The notes under the pieces: generated by a model
The model's database searches: none
The model's input: the letters and a program-made list of their open reading frames with translations, nothing else
What the model was told of the DNA's origin: nothing
NCBI RefSeq assembly: GCF_030816725.1
Contig: NZ_JAUSYG010000001.1
Span: forward strand, 4,030,001-4,094,000
DNA: 64,000 bases
DNA from: Pseudarthrobacter defluvii
GTDB taxonomy: Bacteria; Actinomycetota; Actinomycetes; Actinomycetales; Micrococcaceae
Direction: 5' to 3'
Position numbers and translations under genes: made by a program
Part shown: one piece after another, positions 7,764-15,923 of the stretch
How positions within the stretch are numbered: position 1 is the first letter of the stretch
Layout of the letters: each line of letters starts with the position of its first letter

Positions 7764-8105
7764 GTGACCAAGTACCTGATCTCGTTTCCCAGCGGCGTCA
7801 TGGACATCCCTGACGGCGGCCTGCAGGAAGTTGCCGATGCGGCGCATGCCGTAGTCCAGGAGGCAAAGGACGCCGGCGTCTGGGTTTTCGGCGGCGGCAT
7901 CGATGAGAGCGTCCCGCCGGTCATGGTGGATGGCGGCGGAACCGTCACGGAGGGAACCTACCCGCAGACGGCGCAGATCGAAGGCGGTTACACCGTGCTG
8001 GAGTTGCCCAGCTACGATGCGGCGCTGCACTGGGCCGCGAAAATCGCCGCGGCCTGCCGCTGCGCCCAGGAAGTGCGGGCTTTCCAGTACGACCCCGCCA
8101 GCTGA
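7764..8105 (+). CDS. YciI-like (DGPF) domain protein
   Basis: A 113-residue protein of the YciI/DGPF family, a small dimeric ferredoxin-like fold often found near sigma factor or regulator genes. Recognisable segments are KYLISFPSGVMD, VWVFGGGIDESVPPVMVDGG and GGYTVLELPSYDAALHWAAKIA. The GTG at 7764 is preceded by AGAAGGAG at a good distance; an in-frame ATG at 7728 would add twelve residues. It is divergent from the LacI-type gene. The biochemical role of the family is not settled. Confidence 0.82.
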   Translation: MTKYLISFPSGVMDIPDGGLQEVADAAHAVVQEAKDAGVWVFGGGIDESVPPVMVDGGGTVTEGTYPQTAQIEGGYTVLELPSYDAALHWAAKIAAACRCAQEVRAFQYDPAS

Positions 8106-8137
8106 ACACCGCACCCGGCCCGCGTGGTGGACCTGGA

Positions 8138-8743
8138 GTGACAGTGCAGCTGGAGTACCCGTTCACGGGCCCCTGGCTGGTTCAGAACTCGCCCGCAGAC
8201 CGGGTTCCCAGCCACGGGACGCGGCTTTTTGGCAGCAGCTACGCGATCGACTTCACGCCGGTGGACGGAGACGGGCGGTCTGCCCGGATCACCCTGGCCG
8301 CACTGTTCCGGCCCGAGCCGCCGGAACACTTCGCGGGGTTCGGCAGGGCTGTCAGGGCGCCGGTGTCCGGGCTGGTCCAGGTCGCCCACGACGGCGAGAC
8401 CGACCATGCGGCTTTCCGCGGCTTCCCGTCAATCGGCTATGCCGCCACCCAGGCCGGGCGGGCACGGGAAGGCTGGGTGGGCCTGGCCGGCAACCACGTG
8501 GTCATCGGGAGCGAAGGCGTGTTCGTCGCCCTGTGCCACCTCAAGCGCGGGAGCGTCAGCGTCCATCCGGGCCAGCTGGTACGCCCCGGCGATGTTGTAG
8601 GCCTGTGCGGCAACTCCGGCAACAGCACCGAACCGCATCTGCACATCCAGGCGATGGACTCCGCGGACCCCGAACGGGCTTCCGCCGTTCCCATCTCGTT
8701 CCCAGGCGGACTGCCGCGGAGCGGGACAGTTGTGACTGCCTGA
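8138..8743 (+). CDS. M23 family metallopeptidase-like protein
   Basis: A 201-residue protein with the LytM/M23 zinc peptidase fold. The first metal ligands are expected in SHGTRLFGSSYAIDF (H...D), the core contains VRAPVSGLVQVAHDG and NHVVIGSEGVFVALCHL, and the second His pair is in TEPHLHIQAMD. It has no obvious signal peptide or membrane anchor, unlike cell-wall endopeptidases, so it may be cytoplasmic or exported another way. The start is GTG at 8138, or GTG at 8144, which is better placed after GGAG. It follows the YciI gene by 32 bases. Confidence 0.8.
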   Translation: MTVQLEYPFTGPWLVQNSPADRVPSHGTRLFGSSYAIDFTPVDGDGRSARITLAALFRPEPPEHFAGFGRAVRAPVSGLVQVAHDGETDHAAFRGFPSIGYAATQAGRAREGWVGLAGNHVVIGSEGVFVALCHLKRGSVSVHPGQLVRPGDVVGLCGNSGNSTEPHLHIQAMDSADPERASAVPISFPGGLPRSGTVVTA

Positions 8744-8800
8744 CAGGGCGCCCGCAAGCCCGTTGCAGGCGGGGCGCGGGAGGATTCCTGCGTTAAAGCG

Positions 8801-8845
8801 AAAGGCCCTCACGTCCTTGACTCGATCCGCGAGGGTCTTTCTTTA
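8801..8845. terminator. Bidirectional terminator between M23 gene and tRNA-Lys
   Basis: AAAGGCCCTC at 8801-8810 pairs with GAGGGTCTTT at 8831-8840 (one G-U pair), with T-rich sequence on the 3' side of each strand. It can terminate the plus-strand M23 gene and the minus-strand tRNA. Confidence 0.65.
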
Positions 8846-8976
8846 GCTGCTGCGCACTCTGGGGGAGGTGCGTTCGTGCTTCCCTAAAAGTAGTAGATAA
8901 GATGCTACTTTTCCAATCCGACACGCCCCGAAACGGCAGCAGGCCAGACGATACAAGCGTCTGACCTGCGAAAGGG

Positions 8977-9049
8977 TGGGCCCTGTGGGGCTCGAACCCA
9001 CGACCCACGGATTAAAAGTCCGATGCTCTACCAACTGAGCTAAAGGCCC
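8977..9049 (-). tRNA. tRNA-Lys (TTT anticodon)
   Basis: Folds as a 73-base cloverleaf. The acceptor stem GGGCCTT pairs with AGGGCCC (one G-U), the D-arm is GCTCAGTTGGTAGAGC, the anticodon loop is CTTTTAA with anticodon TTT, and the T-arm is GTGGG-TTCGAGC-CCCAC with discriminator A. CCA is not encoded. The first anticodon-stem pair (T27-T43) does not form. No integration remnant is visible at the 3' end. Confidence 0.96.
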
Positions 9050-9259
9050 CTGCCGGCCAGTCGAACACGTTGTGTCCACCTGTCCGGCCCAATCCATTTC
9101 TGGACGTTAATACTCTAACCCATGGTTCCGGCGTCTTTGGCACGTGGTCCGGACGCCGCCGTCGGCCGCTTTCTCCATAGGGTGGGGACCGTTTCCGCCG
9201 GGCCGGGACGAACGCAAAGGCGCTCGATTTCCGCCGCGGCACAGGAGTAGCGTGGGGGC

Positions 9260-9919
9260 ATGAGCGAGCAAGCAGGAACCAGTCCGTACGGCGGCAGCAA
9301 CCGGCACCACAAGCCCAAGCCCTTCGCGCCGATGGATTTCGAGCCCTTCGCGGGCGGTGCGGATCCTGCCCGCGTGTCCGAGGCCGCGCACCTTGCCGCC
9401 CAGGCCCTGGTCCGCCACGGCCGTGACAGCGATGATCCTGTGATTACCGAACGCTTGGTGAAGCTCGCCGACGAACAGGGCCTGGACGCCATCGCCGAGA
9501 TGTGGGCCGAGAGCCCGGCCCGCTCCCTTCCCGGGGCGCTGTGGCGCCTTTACGCCTTGCGCGCCGCCACCGTCCAGGACCCCGAACGCATCTCCGTCTA
9601 CTTCCGCGCGGGCAGGGACACCGCCCAGGTCTCCAACGTGGTGGCCGGCGCGGCCGAGCCCCCGGGTGCTGATGAAATGCGCGCCATGGCGGACGCCATC
9701 CTCTCCGGCGCGTTCGACGGCGATTTCGACGTCGCGCTGGAACGGTCCGCCGCGTTCTGCCGCGTGGTGGCACTCGGCCAGGCCACCCTCGCCGACGGCG
9801 CGGAGCACGCCAACGAGGCACACGCCAGCAAGCTCACCCGCAACTCCCACCAGTTGGTCAAGACCGCCGAGGACCTTGAACACGCTGCAAATGCCTGGCG
9901 CCTGGGCGAGTTGGACTAA
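9260..9919 (+). CDS. Conserved actinobacterial protein of unknown function
   Basis: A 219-residue soluble protein with no signal peptide or membrane segment. The N-terminus is polar and basic (SNRHHKPKPFAPMDFEPF); the rest is predicted mainly helical (AAHLAAQALVRHG, SLPGALWRLYALRAATVQDP, ALERSAAFCRVVALGQATLADGAEHANEAH). I do not recognise a named domain. Strong third-position G/C and a normal ATG start support a real gene. It lies between tRNA-Lys and the phosphate-uptake genes, but nothing ties it functionally to either. Confidence 0.8.
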   Translation: MSEQAGTSPYGGSNRHHKPKPFAPMDFEPFAGGADPARVSEAAHLAAQALVRHGRDSDDPVITERLVKLADEQGLDAIAEMWAESPARSLPGALWRLYALRAATVQDPERISVYFRAGRDTAQVSNVVAGAAEPPGADEMRAMADAILSGAFDGDFDVALERSAAFCRVVALGQATLADGAEHANEAHASKLTRNSHQLVKTAEDLEHAANAWRLGELD

Positions 9920-10024
9920 CCCTCTTTTCGTTTGCCCACCCCGCTGGTCCCCCCGCTCTCCGGGGCAAAGCAAGTCCCTGCTGTCAAGATTGACTTGGGC
10001 CCGGGTAAGTAGAAGACTGAAACC

Positions 10025-10114
10025 GGTGCCGAGCCGCGAAACCCCCGGGCTTCAACAATTAGCCGCCTAGAGCGGCCTACCGCCGAGAGGCGTATCCGGT
10101 TCGGCACCATTTTT
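10025..10114 (+). ncRNA. Branched RNA hairpin followed by a U-run, in the gap before DUF47
   Basis: Lies in the 326-base gap 9920-10245. A 12-bp closing stem pairs 10025-10036 (GGTGCCGAGCCG) with 10097-10108 (one G-U). Inside are two small hairpins: GCCGC at 10062-10066 with GCGGC at 10072-10076, and CGCC at 10081-10084 with GGCG at 10089-10092 around a GAGA tetraloop. Five T follow at 10110-10114. This is either the terminator of the preceding gene with an unusually branched loop, or a regulated leader of the DUF47-PiT operon. A possible -35 TTGACT lies near 9990. I cannot assign it to a known riboswitch. Confidence 0.45.
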
Positions 10115-10245
10115 CTGCCCTCCTCCATGTGGCCGGTTCTGGGGGTGCAGTTACGGGCCGGTAGAGTAGTGGACAGTTGCCCGCCGGGGTCAAGTCACAC
10201 GGCAGCAACCCCCGCCTTGATAACTCCCCGGAGACCGGTAAACAC

Positions 10246-10863
10246 GTGAAGCTGCGCCTTTTTCCCCAGGAGCCCGCCGGGCTGAAGCTGCTCTCGCAGA
10301 TGGCACAACAGATCGTCCAGGCCAGCGCCACCCTGGCCGAGATCCTCGGCGTACCTGCGGACGAGCACGGCAAGCTCGTTGAGGACATGCACAACATCGA
10401 GGCCAAGTCCGCCGAACTGCACTTCGCGCTGCTGACCCACATGCGCAGCAGCTTTGTGAACCCCCTCCCCCGGGAAGACATGTACGCACTGTCCCGGTAC
10501 CTCAACGAGGCCATGGAGAAGATGGACGCCGCCGCGGAGCTGGTGGCCCTGTACAAGCTGGACCGTTTGCCCAAGCGTGCCGCCGACCAGCTGGAGATCA
10601 TCAGCCGGCAGGCCGAGCTGACGGTGGATGCGATGCGCAGGCTCAATGACCTGGATGACCTCGAGGACTACTGGATCGAAATCCTGCGCCTCGCCAAACG
10701 GGCGGAGCGGACCCACCGCGTCTGGGTGGCGGACATGATCGCGGACATGAAGTGGGCGCAGTACTCCCGCAACCGGGACATCGCCAACCAGCTGGTGGAG
10801 GTCACCAAGGACATGCGGCGGGTGGCCACCCAGGTAGGCAGCATCATCGTCAAGGAGTCCTGA
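10246..10863 (+). CDS. DUF47 (PhoU-like) phosphate transport regulator
   Basis: A 205-residue all-helical protein of the DUF47/YkaA family, related to PhoU. The start motif MKLRLFPQEPAGLKLLSQMA and the internal NIEAKSAELHFALLTHM and FVNPLPREDMYALSRYLNEAMEKMD match the family. DUF47 proteins are nearly always coupled to PiT phosphate transporters, and here the pit gene begins one base after this stop codon. The GTG at 10246 is chosen because the family N-terminus begins there; GGAGA is about twelve bases upstream. It probably gates or regulates low-affinity phosphate uptake. Confidence 0.93.
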   Translation: MKLRLFPQEPAGLKLLSQMAQQIVQASATLAEILGVPADEHGKLVEDMHNIEAKSAELHFALLTHMRSSFVNPLPREDMYALSRYLNEAMEKMDAAAELVALYKLDRLPKRAADQLEIISRQAELTVDAMRRLNDLDDLEDYWIEILRLAKRAERTHRVWVADMIADMKWAQYSRNRDIANQLVEVTKDMRRVATQVGSIIVKES

Positions 10864-10864
10864 A

Positions 10865-11875
10865 GTGGCGGGTGTCATCTTCGGCGCGGTGGTTTTGCTG
10901 GCCGCGGCGTTTGCCTTCCTGAACGGGTTCCGGGACGCCTCCACCTCCGTGGCGCTGGCGGTGCGGAACCGTGCGCTTACCCCCAGCGTCGGCGTGCTCC
11001 TTGCCGCGTTCTTCAACTTTGTCGGCGCCCTCCTCAGCGCCCTGCTCGCCGTCGCCGTGAGCCGGACATGGATCAACCTTCCGGCGGGCACTGACGGACT
11101 CACCATCCTGGCGGCCGGGCTGGCCAGTGCCTGCGCCTGGGGGCTGCTGATGTGGTGGCGCGGCATTCCGGCGTCGTCCACCCACGCCCTGGTGGGCGGA
11201 CTGGCCGGGGCGGGCCTTGCCAGCCTTGCCATCGGCGGCCCGGGTGTTGCCGGTGTGGACCAGTCGCTGCTGTTCCAGGTGGTCCTGCCGCTGGTGCTGT
11301 CACCGCTGGTGGCCTACAGCGGCTCCTTCCTCCTGGTGTATCCGGCCACCTGGGTGGCCCGCTACACGCAGCCCAACGTGGTGAACCAGCGCTTCCGCCG
11401 GGGCCAGGCCGTCGCCGCGGGTGCGGTGGCGTTCGGCCACGGCCTGCAGGACGGGCAGCGCGTCAGCGCCGTGCTCCTGCTGGCCCTCCTGGCGGGAGGC
11501 TATTCCGACGGCGGGATCCCCACCTGGGTGGCAGCGCTCTCCGCCGTCATGATGACTGCCGGTACGCTCTTTGGCGGGTGGCGGGTCTCGCACACCATCG
11601 GCTACAAGATCACCAGGATCGATCCCCTGCGCGGCTCCGTGGCGCAGACCTTCAGCGCGCTGATGCTCTTTGTGGGCGCCATCGGGCTGCACTGGCCGCT
11701 GTCCACCACCCACACGGTGACGGCCGGGGCGCTGGGAGCCGGGGAAAACCAGCACTTTTCCGTGACGAACCGGAAGCTGGTCATCCGGATCCTGTGGTTC
11801 TGGGCCCTGACCCCCCTTGCCACCTGCGCCCTGGCCTTCGTGCTCGCGCTCGCACTCTCGCCCATTTCCGTTTAG
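10865..11875 (+). CDS. pit: PiT-family inorganic phosphate transporter
   Basis: A 336-residue integral membrane protein with about ten hydrophobic segments. It carries the two PiT signature repeats: FLNGFRDASTSVALAVRNRALTP near the N-terminus (given here across its length in one motif) and GHGLQDGQRVSAV in the second half, with the conserved aspartates. PiT carriers couple uptake of metal-phosphate to protons. The GTG start lies one base after the DUF47 stop, so the two are cotranscribed and probably translationally coupled. It complements the high-affinity Pst system encoded 1-6 kb downstream on the other strand. Confidence 0.94.
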   Translation: MAGVIFGAVVLLAAAFAFLNGFRDASTSVALAVRNRALTPSVGVLLAAFFNFVGALLSALLAVAVSRTWINLPAGTDGLTILAAGLASACAWGLLMWWRGIPASSTHALVGGLAGAGLASLAIGGPGVAGVDQSLLFQVVLPLVLSPLVAYSGSFLLVYPATWVARYTQPNVVNQRFRRGQAVAAGAVAFGHGLQDGQRVSAVLLLALLAGGYSDGGIPTWVAALSAVMMTAGTLFGGWRVSHTIGYKITRIDPLRGSVAQTFSALMLFVGAIGLHWPLSTTHTVTAGALGAGENQHFSVTNRKLVIRILWFWALTPLATCALAFVLALALSPISV

Positions 11876-12043
11876 GCGGGCTCAGCTCCCCTGTACAGGG
11901 ATTCCGCCGTGAAGTAAATTCGGAAGTGCGCCCCCGGTCAATGGTGCCGGGGACCGGCGTCCGCGCCGTGTGCAGGGTTGCGGATGAGCACCGCTGCAGC
12001 AACACGGCGGCCTGGATGCACCATGCGGAAATGAGCAGGCGTT

Positions 12044-12451
12044 ATGTCTTTCTCGAATTCCCGGCGCCCCCTGCCACAGCCCCGGCAGCCCCAGTGCGAG
12101 TCCTGCGGAACCGAGCACCAGCTGACCATCCATGCCATTACGGCCATCGGCGCGGCGGGCGGGGACCTGGTCACGGTCTCCTACACCTGCGACGACTGCA
12201 ACCTGTTCCAGGAACACACCGCCTACGCCACTGACGTCGCGGCTGCGCTGAACCAAGTCCGGTGGATGGCCAAGGTTGTCCTCTTCGGGGACGACTACAT
12301 CCACTGCGGCTTTCCCATGGAGGAGGCCGAACTCGAGGTGGAACGGCTGTGCTACCGCAGCAGCAGGACTGGCAGCGGGCTCAATGCCGTTTCCCTGCCC
12401 ACCCGGGTCCTGCGGTGCCACTGCGGGTTCCAGTTGGAGGTCCCGGAGTGA
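12044..12451 (+). CDS. Hypothetical zinc-ribbon-like protein
   Basis: A 135-residue soluble protein with three cysteine pairs: CESCGTEH near residue 18, CDDCNLF near residue 50 and CHCGF near the C-terminus. The pattern suggests one or more zinc ribbons. I do not recognise the family. The start region has no strong ribosome binding site but third-position G/C is high throughout. It is convergent with the pst operon and separated from it by a palindrome at 12525-12555. Confidence 0.72.
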   Translation: MSFSNSRRPLPQPRQPQCESCGTEHQLTIHAITAIGAAGGDLVTVSYTCDDCNLFQEHTAYATDVAAALNQVRWMAKVVLFGDDYIHCGFPMEEAELEVERLCYRSSRTGSGLNAVSLPTRVLRCHCGFQLEVPE

Positions 12452-12524
12452 CCGTAACTCCGCCGCATGGGCCGGCGGGCCACCCTGCTCAGTGACGGGC
12501 AACCTCGGTGCACAGGGACAGTCC

Positions 12525-12555
12525 GTGCACACCGAAGCCGGCCATCGGTGTGCAC
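12525..12555. terminator. Perfect hairpin between convergent genes, no U-tract
   Basis: GTGCACACCG at 12525-12534 pairs perfectly with CGGTGTGCAC at 12546-12555 across an 11-base spacer. A third related half-site (CGGTGCAC) lies at 12506-12513. Its position between convergent genes suggests a bidirectional terminator of the U-less kind reported in Actinobacteria; the repeated GTGCAC core also resembles a binding site. Confidence 0.45.
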
Positions 12556-12581
12556 TGCGGCACGGGCAGCTCTGAAGTTGC

Positions 12582-12753
12582 CTAGAGCTGGAGGGCGGCG
12601 GGAGTGCCAGGGGCGGCCACCAGGACGGCTGTGAGTTCGTCCGGCGTCAGGTTCGCTGCCGTGCGGAGCTCATTGTGCCCCGATTCCGGCGGCGGAGGCG
12701 TTGCGGACAGCCTGCCGCAGGGCTTCCTGGGCGTTGTCCAGTTCCCACTGCAT
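12582..12753 (-). pseudogene. Small HTH-like gene with one-base frameshift
   Basis: Two adjoining minus-strand frames read as one small protein if one A near 12670 is removed: MQWELDNAQEALRQAVRNA, then SAAGIGAHELRTAANLTPDE, then LTAVLVAAPGTPAALQL. The end looks like a helix-turn-helix (ELRTAANLTPDELTAVL). Upstream codons back to the pstB stop also show high third-position G/C, so the gene may be longer. It is immediately downstream of pstB. Start and function are uncertain; sequencing error is possible. Confidence 0.4.
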
Positions 12754-12903
12754 GCTTTCGGCGTGCGAGCTGGTGCGCCAGACCTCTGAGAGGACATCGC
12801 CTTCTTCCAGGCCCGCAGCCGCCGCGAGTCCGAGGGCCGGGCCAAGTTCCGGAGCCAGGGGGCCTCCGCCGAGCGGATCTGCCGCGAGGGGTCCCGCACC
12901 GGC

Positions 12904-13683
12904 TTACCCGAAGCGTCCGGAGACGTAGTCCTCGGTGGCCTTCTGCACCGGGTTGCTGAAGATGGTGTGGGTGTCGCCGTACTCAATCAGCTTGCCGGGC
13001 TTGCCGGTGCCCGCGATGTTGAAGAAGGCGGTCTTGTCCGAGACGCGCGCCGCCTGCTGCATGTTGTGGGTCACGATCACCACGGTGTACTGGTCCTTGA
13101 GCTCGTTGATGAGGTCCTCGATGGCCAGGGTGGAGATGGGGTCCAGGGCGGAGCAGGGCTCGTCCATAAGGATCACCTGCGGCTCCACGGCGATGGCGCG
13201 GGCAATGCACAGCCGCTGCTGCTGGCCGCCGGAGAGGCCGGAGCCGGGCTTCTCCAGCCGGTCCTTGACCTCGTTCCACAGGTTGGCGCCCTTGAGCGAG
13301 CGCTCCACCAGGACGTCGGCCTCGCCCTTGGAAATCTTCTTGTTGTTCAGCTTCACGCCCGCCAGAACGTTGTCCCGGATGGACATGGTGGGGAACGGGT
13401 TGGGCCGCTGGAAGACCATGCCGATCTGCGAGCGCACGGTCACGGGGTCCACGCCGGGGCCGTACAGGTTGTCGCCGTCGAGCAGGACCTCACCCTCGAC
13501 GCGGGCGCCGGGAATCACTTCGTGCATGCGGTTCAGGGTGCGGAGGAAGGTCGACTTTCCGCAGCCGGAGGGGCCGATGAACGCGGTGACGGACTTGGCC
13601 TCGATGTTGATGCTGACGTCCTCCACGGCGAGGAAGTCGCCGTAGTACACGTTCAGGTCCTTGACGTCGATGCGCTTAGACAT
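12904..13683 (-). CDS. pstB: Phosphate ABC transporter ATP-binding protein PstB
   Basis: ATPase of the high-affinity phosphate importer. The 259 residues contain Walker A (GPSGCGKST, about residue 37), the ABC signature [14 protein letters not shown] (about residue 149), Walker B ([13 protein letters not shown]) and the switch histidine in [15 protein letters not shown]. The specificity-linked stretch [14 protein letters not shown] is typical of PstB. It is last in the minus-strand order pstS-pstC-pstA-pstB, 91 bases after pstA. No phoU gene follows within the window. Confidence 0.97.
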   Translation of the reverse strand: MSKRIDVKDLNVYYGDFLAVEDVSINIEAKSVTAFIGPSGCGKSTFLRTLNRMHEVIPGARVEGEVLLDGDNLYGPGVDPVTVRSQIGMVFQRPNPFPTMSIRDNVLAGVKLNNKKISKGEADVLVERSLKGANLWNEVKDRLEKPGSGLSGGQQQRLCIARAIAVEPQVILMDEPCSALDPISTLAIEDLINELKDQYTVVIVTHNMQQAARVSDKTAFFNIAGTGKPGKLIEYGDTHTIFSNPVQKATEDYVSGRFG

Positions 13684-13774
13684 GGTGTTCCTTCACTTGC
13701 TGGGTTTGGGTTGAAGTCTAGGATCCGCCGTGGAGGGGCGGAAGGCGGGGCCGGACAGGCTGCCGGCCCCCCGG

Positions 13775-14887
13775 TTACCGGCCTGCTTTGGGGGCGAAGA
13801 TCCTGGCGATCAGGCGTGCCGCCAGGTTCAGGACCATCACCAGGATGATCAGCACCAGCGCCGCACCCCACGCCCGCTGCGAGGACGGGTCCGGGTTGGA
13901 GGGCGAGGTGGGGTTGAGGATCTGGGTGTAGATGAACGTGGGCAGCGAGGCCATCCAGCCGCCGAACACGTTGGAGTTGATGCTGGTGGCAAAGCCGGCG
14001 GTGACCAGGATGGGTGCCGTCTCACCGATGACCCGGGCGATCGCCAAGGTGACGCCGGACGCGATGCCGGAGATCGCCGTCGGAATAACCACCTTGAGGA
14101 TGGTCCGCCACTTGCGCACGCCCAGGGCGTACGCCGCCTCGCGGAGTTCGTTGGGGACGATCTTGAGCATTTCCTCGCTGGAGCGGACCACCACCGGGAT
14201 CATCAGCACCGAAAGCGCGACGGCGGCCACCGCGCCGGTCTTGGTGCCCGGGCCCACCACCACGAAGAAGAACGCGGCGGCGAACAGGCCGGCCACGATG
14301 GAGGGGATTCCGGTCATGACGTCCACGAAGAACGTGATGGCCTTGGCGAGGCGGCCGTCGTTGCCGTATTCCACCAGGTAAATGGCGGTGAGCAGGCCCA
14401 CGGGAACGGAGATGATGGTGGCCAGCAGGGTGATCTGCACGGTGCCCAGGAGGGCGTGGTAGATGCCGCCCACCACGGGGGCGCCTGTTTCCACGGCCTT
14501 GTTGTCGAAGGCGCCCGTGACGCCGTTCATGGAGGTGGTGAGGAACCCGGGGTCGATGAGCCCGGGGATGCCGTTGACCAGGACGGTCCAAATCACGGAA
14601 ACCAGGGGCAGCAGCGCCACCAGGAAGGAGCCAACCACGAGGCAGGTAGCCAGCTTGTCCTTGGCCTTGCGTGCGCCTTCCACGGCAGCGCTCCACGAGA
14701 CCAGGCCAATGGCGAACAGGACCGCGGAGACCAGGGCCCAGCCGAACGGGTTGAAGCCGATCAGGGCCAGGATGGCGGCGCCGACGATCAGGGCCCCACC
14801 CAGCACGGCATAGGGAGCGTACTTGGGCAGTTGGCCCTTGGTGAGCGCCGACCGCTTGCTGCGGACGGGGGTAAGCGTGGCGGTCAT
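13775..14887 (-). CDS. pstA: Phosphate ABC transporter permease PstA
   Basis: Inner-membrane permease of the Pst complex. The 370 residues start with a basic cytoplasmic tail and three extra hydrophobic segments, then the MetI-like core with the EAA motif (ELREAAYALGVRKWRTI) that docks onto PstB. It is longer than the enterobacterial protein because of the N-terminal hydrophobic extension, common in Actinobacteria. The ATG at 14887 lies directly beside the pstC stop, so translation is probably coupled. Confidence 0.95.
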   Translation of the reverse strand: MTATLTPVRSKRSALTKGQLPKYAPYAVLGGALIVGAAILALIGFNPFGWALVSAVLFAIGLVSWSAAVEGARKAKDKLATCLVVGSFLVALLPLVSVIWTVLVNGIPGLIDPGFLTTSMNGVTGAFDNKAVETGAPVVGGIYHALLGTVQITLLATIISVPVGLLTAIYLVEYGNDGRLAKAITFFVDVMTGIPSIVAGLFAAAFFFVVVGPGTKTGAVAAVALSVLMIPVVVRSSEEMLKIVPNELREAAYALGVRKWRTILKVVIPTAISGIASGVTLAIARVIGETAPILVTAGFATSINSNVFGGWMASLPTFIYTQILNPTSPSNPDPSSQRAWGAALVLIILVMVLNLAARLIARIFAPKAGR

Positions 14888-15820
14888 TTAGTTGGCTCCC
14901 GAGAATTCTTTGTGCCGGGTGATGACCCAGCGCGCGATCATGTTCACGGCCAGGGTGATGATGAACAGCACCAGGCCCGCAGCGATCAGGGTGCTGACCT
15001 TGATGCCGCTCGCTTCGGGGAAGTTCAGGGCGATCTCGGCAGCGATGGTCTGGTTTCCGGACTGGATCAGGCTGGCAGTCAGGGCGCCGGAGGAGAGCAC
15101 CAGGGCAACGGCCATGGTCTCGCCCAGTGCGCGGCCCAGGCCCAGCATGACCGCGCTGATAATCCCCGGGCGGGCGAACGGCAGTACGGCCATCTTGATC
15201 ATTTCCCAGCGGGTGGCGCCGAGGGCCAGCGCAGCCTCCTCATGCAGCTTGGGGGTCTGCAGGAAGATCTCGCGGGACAGCGAGGTGATGATCGGCAGGA
15301 CCATGACCGACAGGACGATGCCCGCGGTGAGGATGGTCTTGCCGGTGGTGGAGGCAGGGCCCTGGAAGATGGGGAGCCAGCCCATGTTGGCCGCCAGCCA
15401 GCCGTAGGCCGGCGAGATCTCCTTGGCCAGGAAGGCCGCGCCCCAGGCACCGTAGACCACGGAGGGGATGGCGGCCAGCAGGTCCACCACGTAGCCGAGT
15501 CCGGAGGCCAGGCGGCGGGGCGCGAAGTGGGAAATGAACAGCGCCACCCCGATGGCGATGGGGGTGGCGATCACCAGCGCGATGGCGGCGGCGATGAGGG
15601 TGCCGATCACGATGGGCCAGATGTAGGCGAAGAAGCCCTGGCCGCCCTGGATCTTGTCCGCGGGGGCGGTCAACGCGGGGATTGCCTGGACTACCAGGAA
15701 GAGCGCGACGCCAAAAAGGACGGCGAGGATCAGGCACCCGGCTGCCAGCGTGGCGCCGGAAAAGACCTTGTCTCCGGCGCGCCCGGCGCCTTGGGTACTG
15801 GTCAGGGAGGTGGCGGTCAT
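14888..15820 (-). CDS. pstC: Phosphate ABC transporter permease PstC
   Basis: Second permease of the Pst complex, 310 residues with about six transmembrane segments and the EAA loop (HEEAALALGATRWEMIKMA). The segment IAIGVALFISHFAPRRLASG followed by LAAIPSVVYGAWGAAFLA is typical of PstC. I chose the ATG at 15820 (MTATSLTSTQGAG), which has GAAGGG upstream; the frame extends further but without family similarity. It is separated from pstS by a strong hairpin at 15873-15905. Confidence 0.95.
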   Translation of the reverse strand: MTATSLTSTQGAGRAGDKVFSGATLAAGCLILAVLFGVALFLVVQAIPALTAPADKIQGGQGFFAYIWPIVIGTLIAAAIALVIATPIAIGVALFISHFAPRRLASGLGYVVDLLAAIPSVVYGAWGAAFLAKEISPAYGWLAANMGWLPIFQGPASTTGKTILTAGIVLSVMVLPIITSLSREIFLQTPKLHEEAALALGATRWEMIKMAVLPFARPGIISAVMLGLGRALGETMAVALVLSSGALTASLIQSGNQTIAAEIALNFPEASGIKVSTLIAAGLVLFIITLAVNMIARWVITRHKEFSGAN

Positions 15821-15872
15821 TCGACGGCCCTTCGATTCGTTGCTGGATTGAGGAAGCAGGATGCAAAGCCAA

Positions 15873-15905
15873 GTTCCCCGCACTGCCTTCCGGCAGGCGG
15901 GGAAC
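15873..15905 (-). terminator. Intra-operon hairpin between pstS and pstC
   Basis: GTTCCCCGC at 15873-15881 pairs with GCGGGGAAC at 15897-15905, and CTGCC at 15883-15887 with GGCAG at 15892-15896 around a four-base loop, leaving one bulged base. No U-run follows on the minus strand. A stable stem after pstS commonly limits readthrough or protects the 3' end, giving more binding protein than permease. Confidence 0.6.
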
Positions 15906-15923
15906 CCCGTTTTGCAGCGTTGG

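Noticed and set aside
7616..7948. Longer start for the LacI-family regulator
   Set aside because: The extra residues have no similarity to the family and overlap the divergent YciI gene; the standard HTH start is at 7615.
8977..9049. Integration site at tRNA-Lys
   Set aside because: No integrase, no repeated tRNA 3' end and no foreign-looking genes beside it.
10025..10114. Assignment of the branched element to a known riboswitch (TPP, c-di-GMP, M-box, ydaO)
   Set aside because: The conserved core sequences of those classes that I remember are absent.
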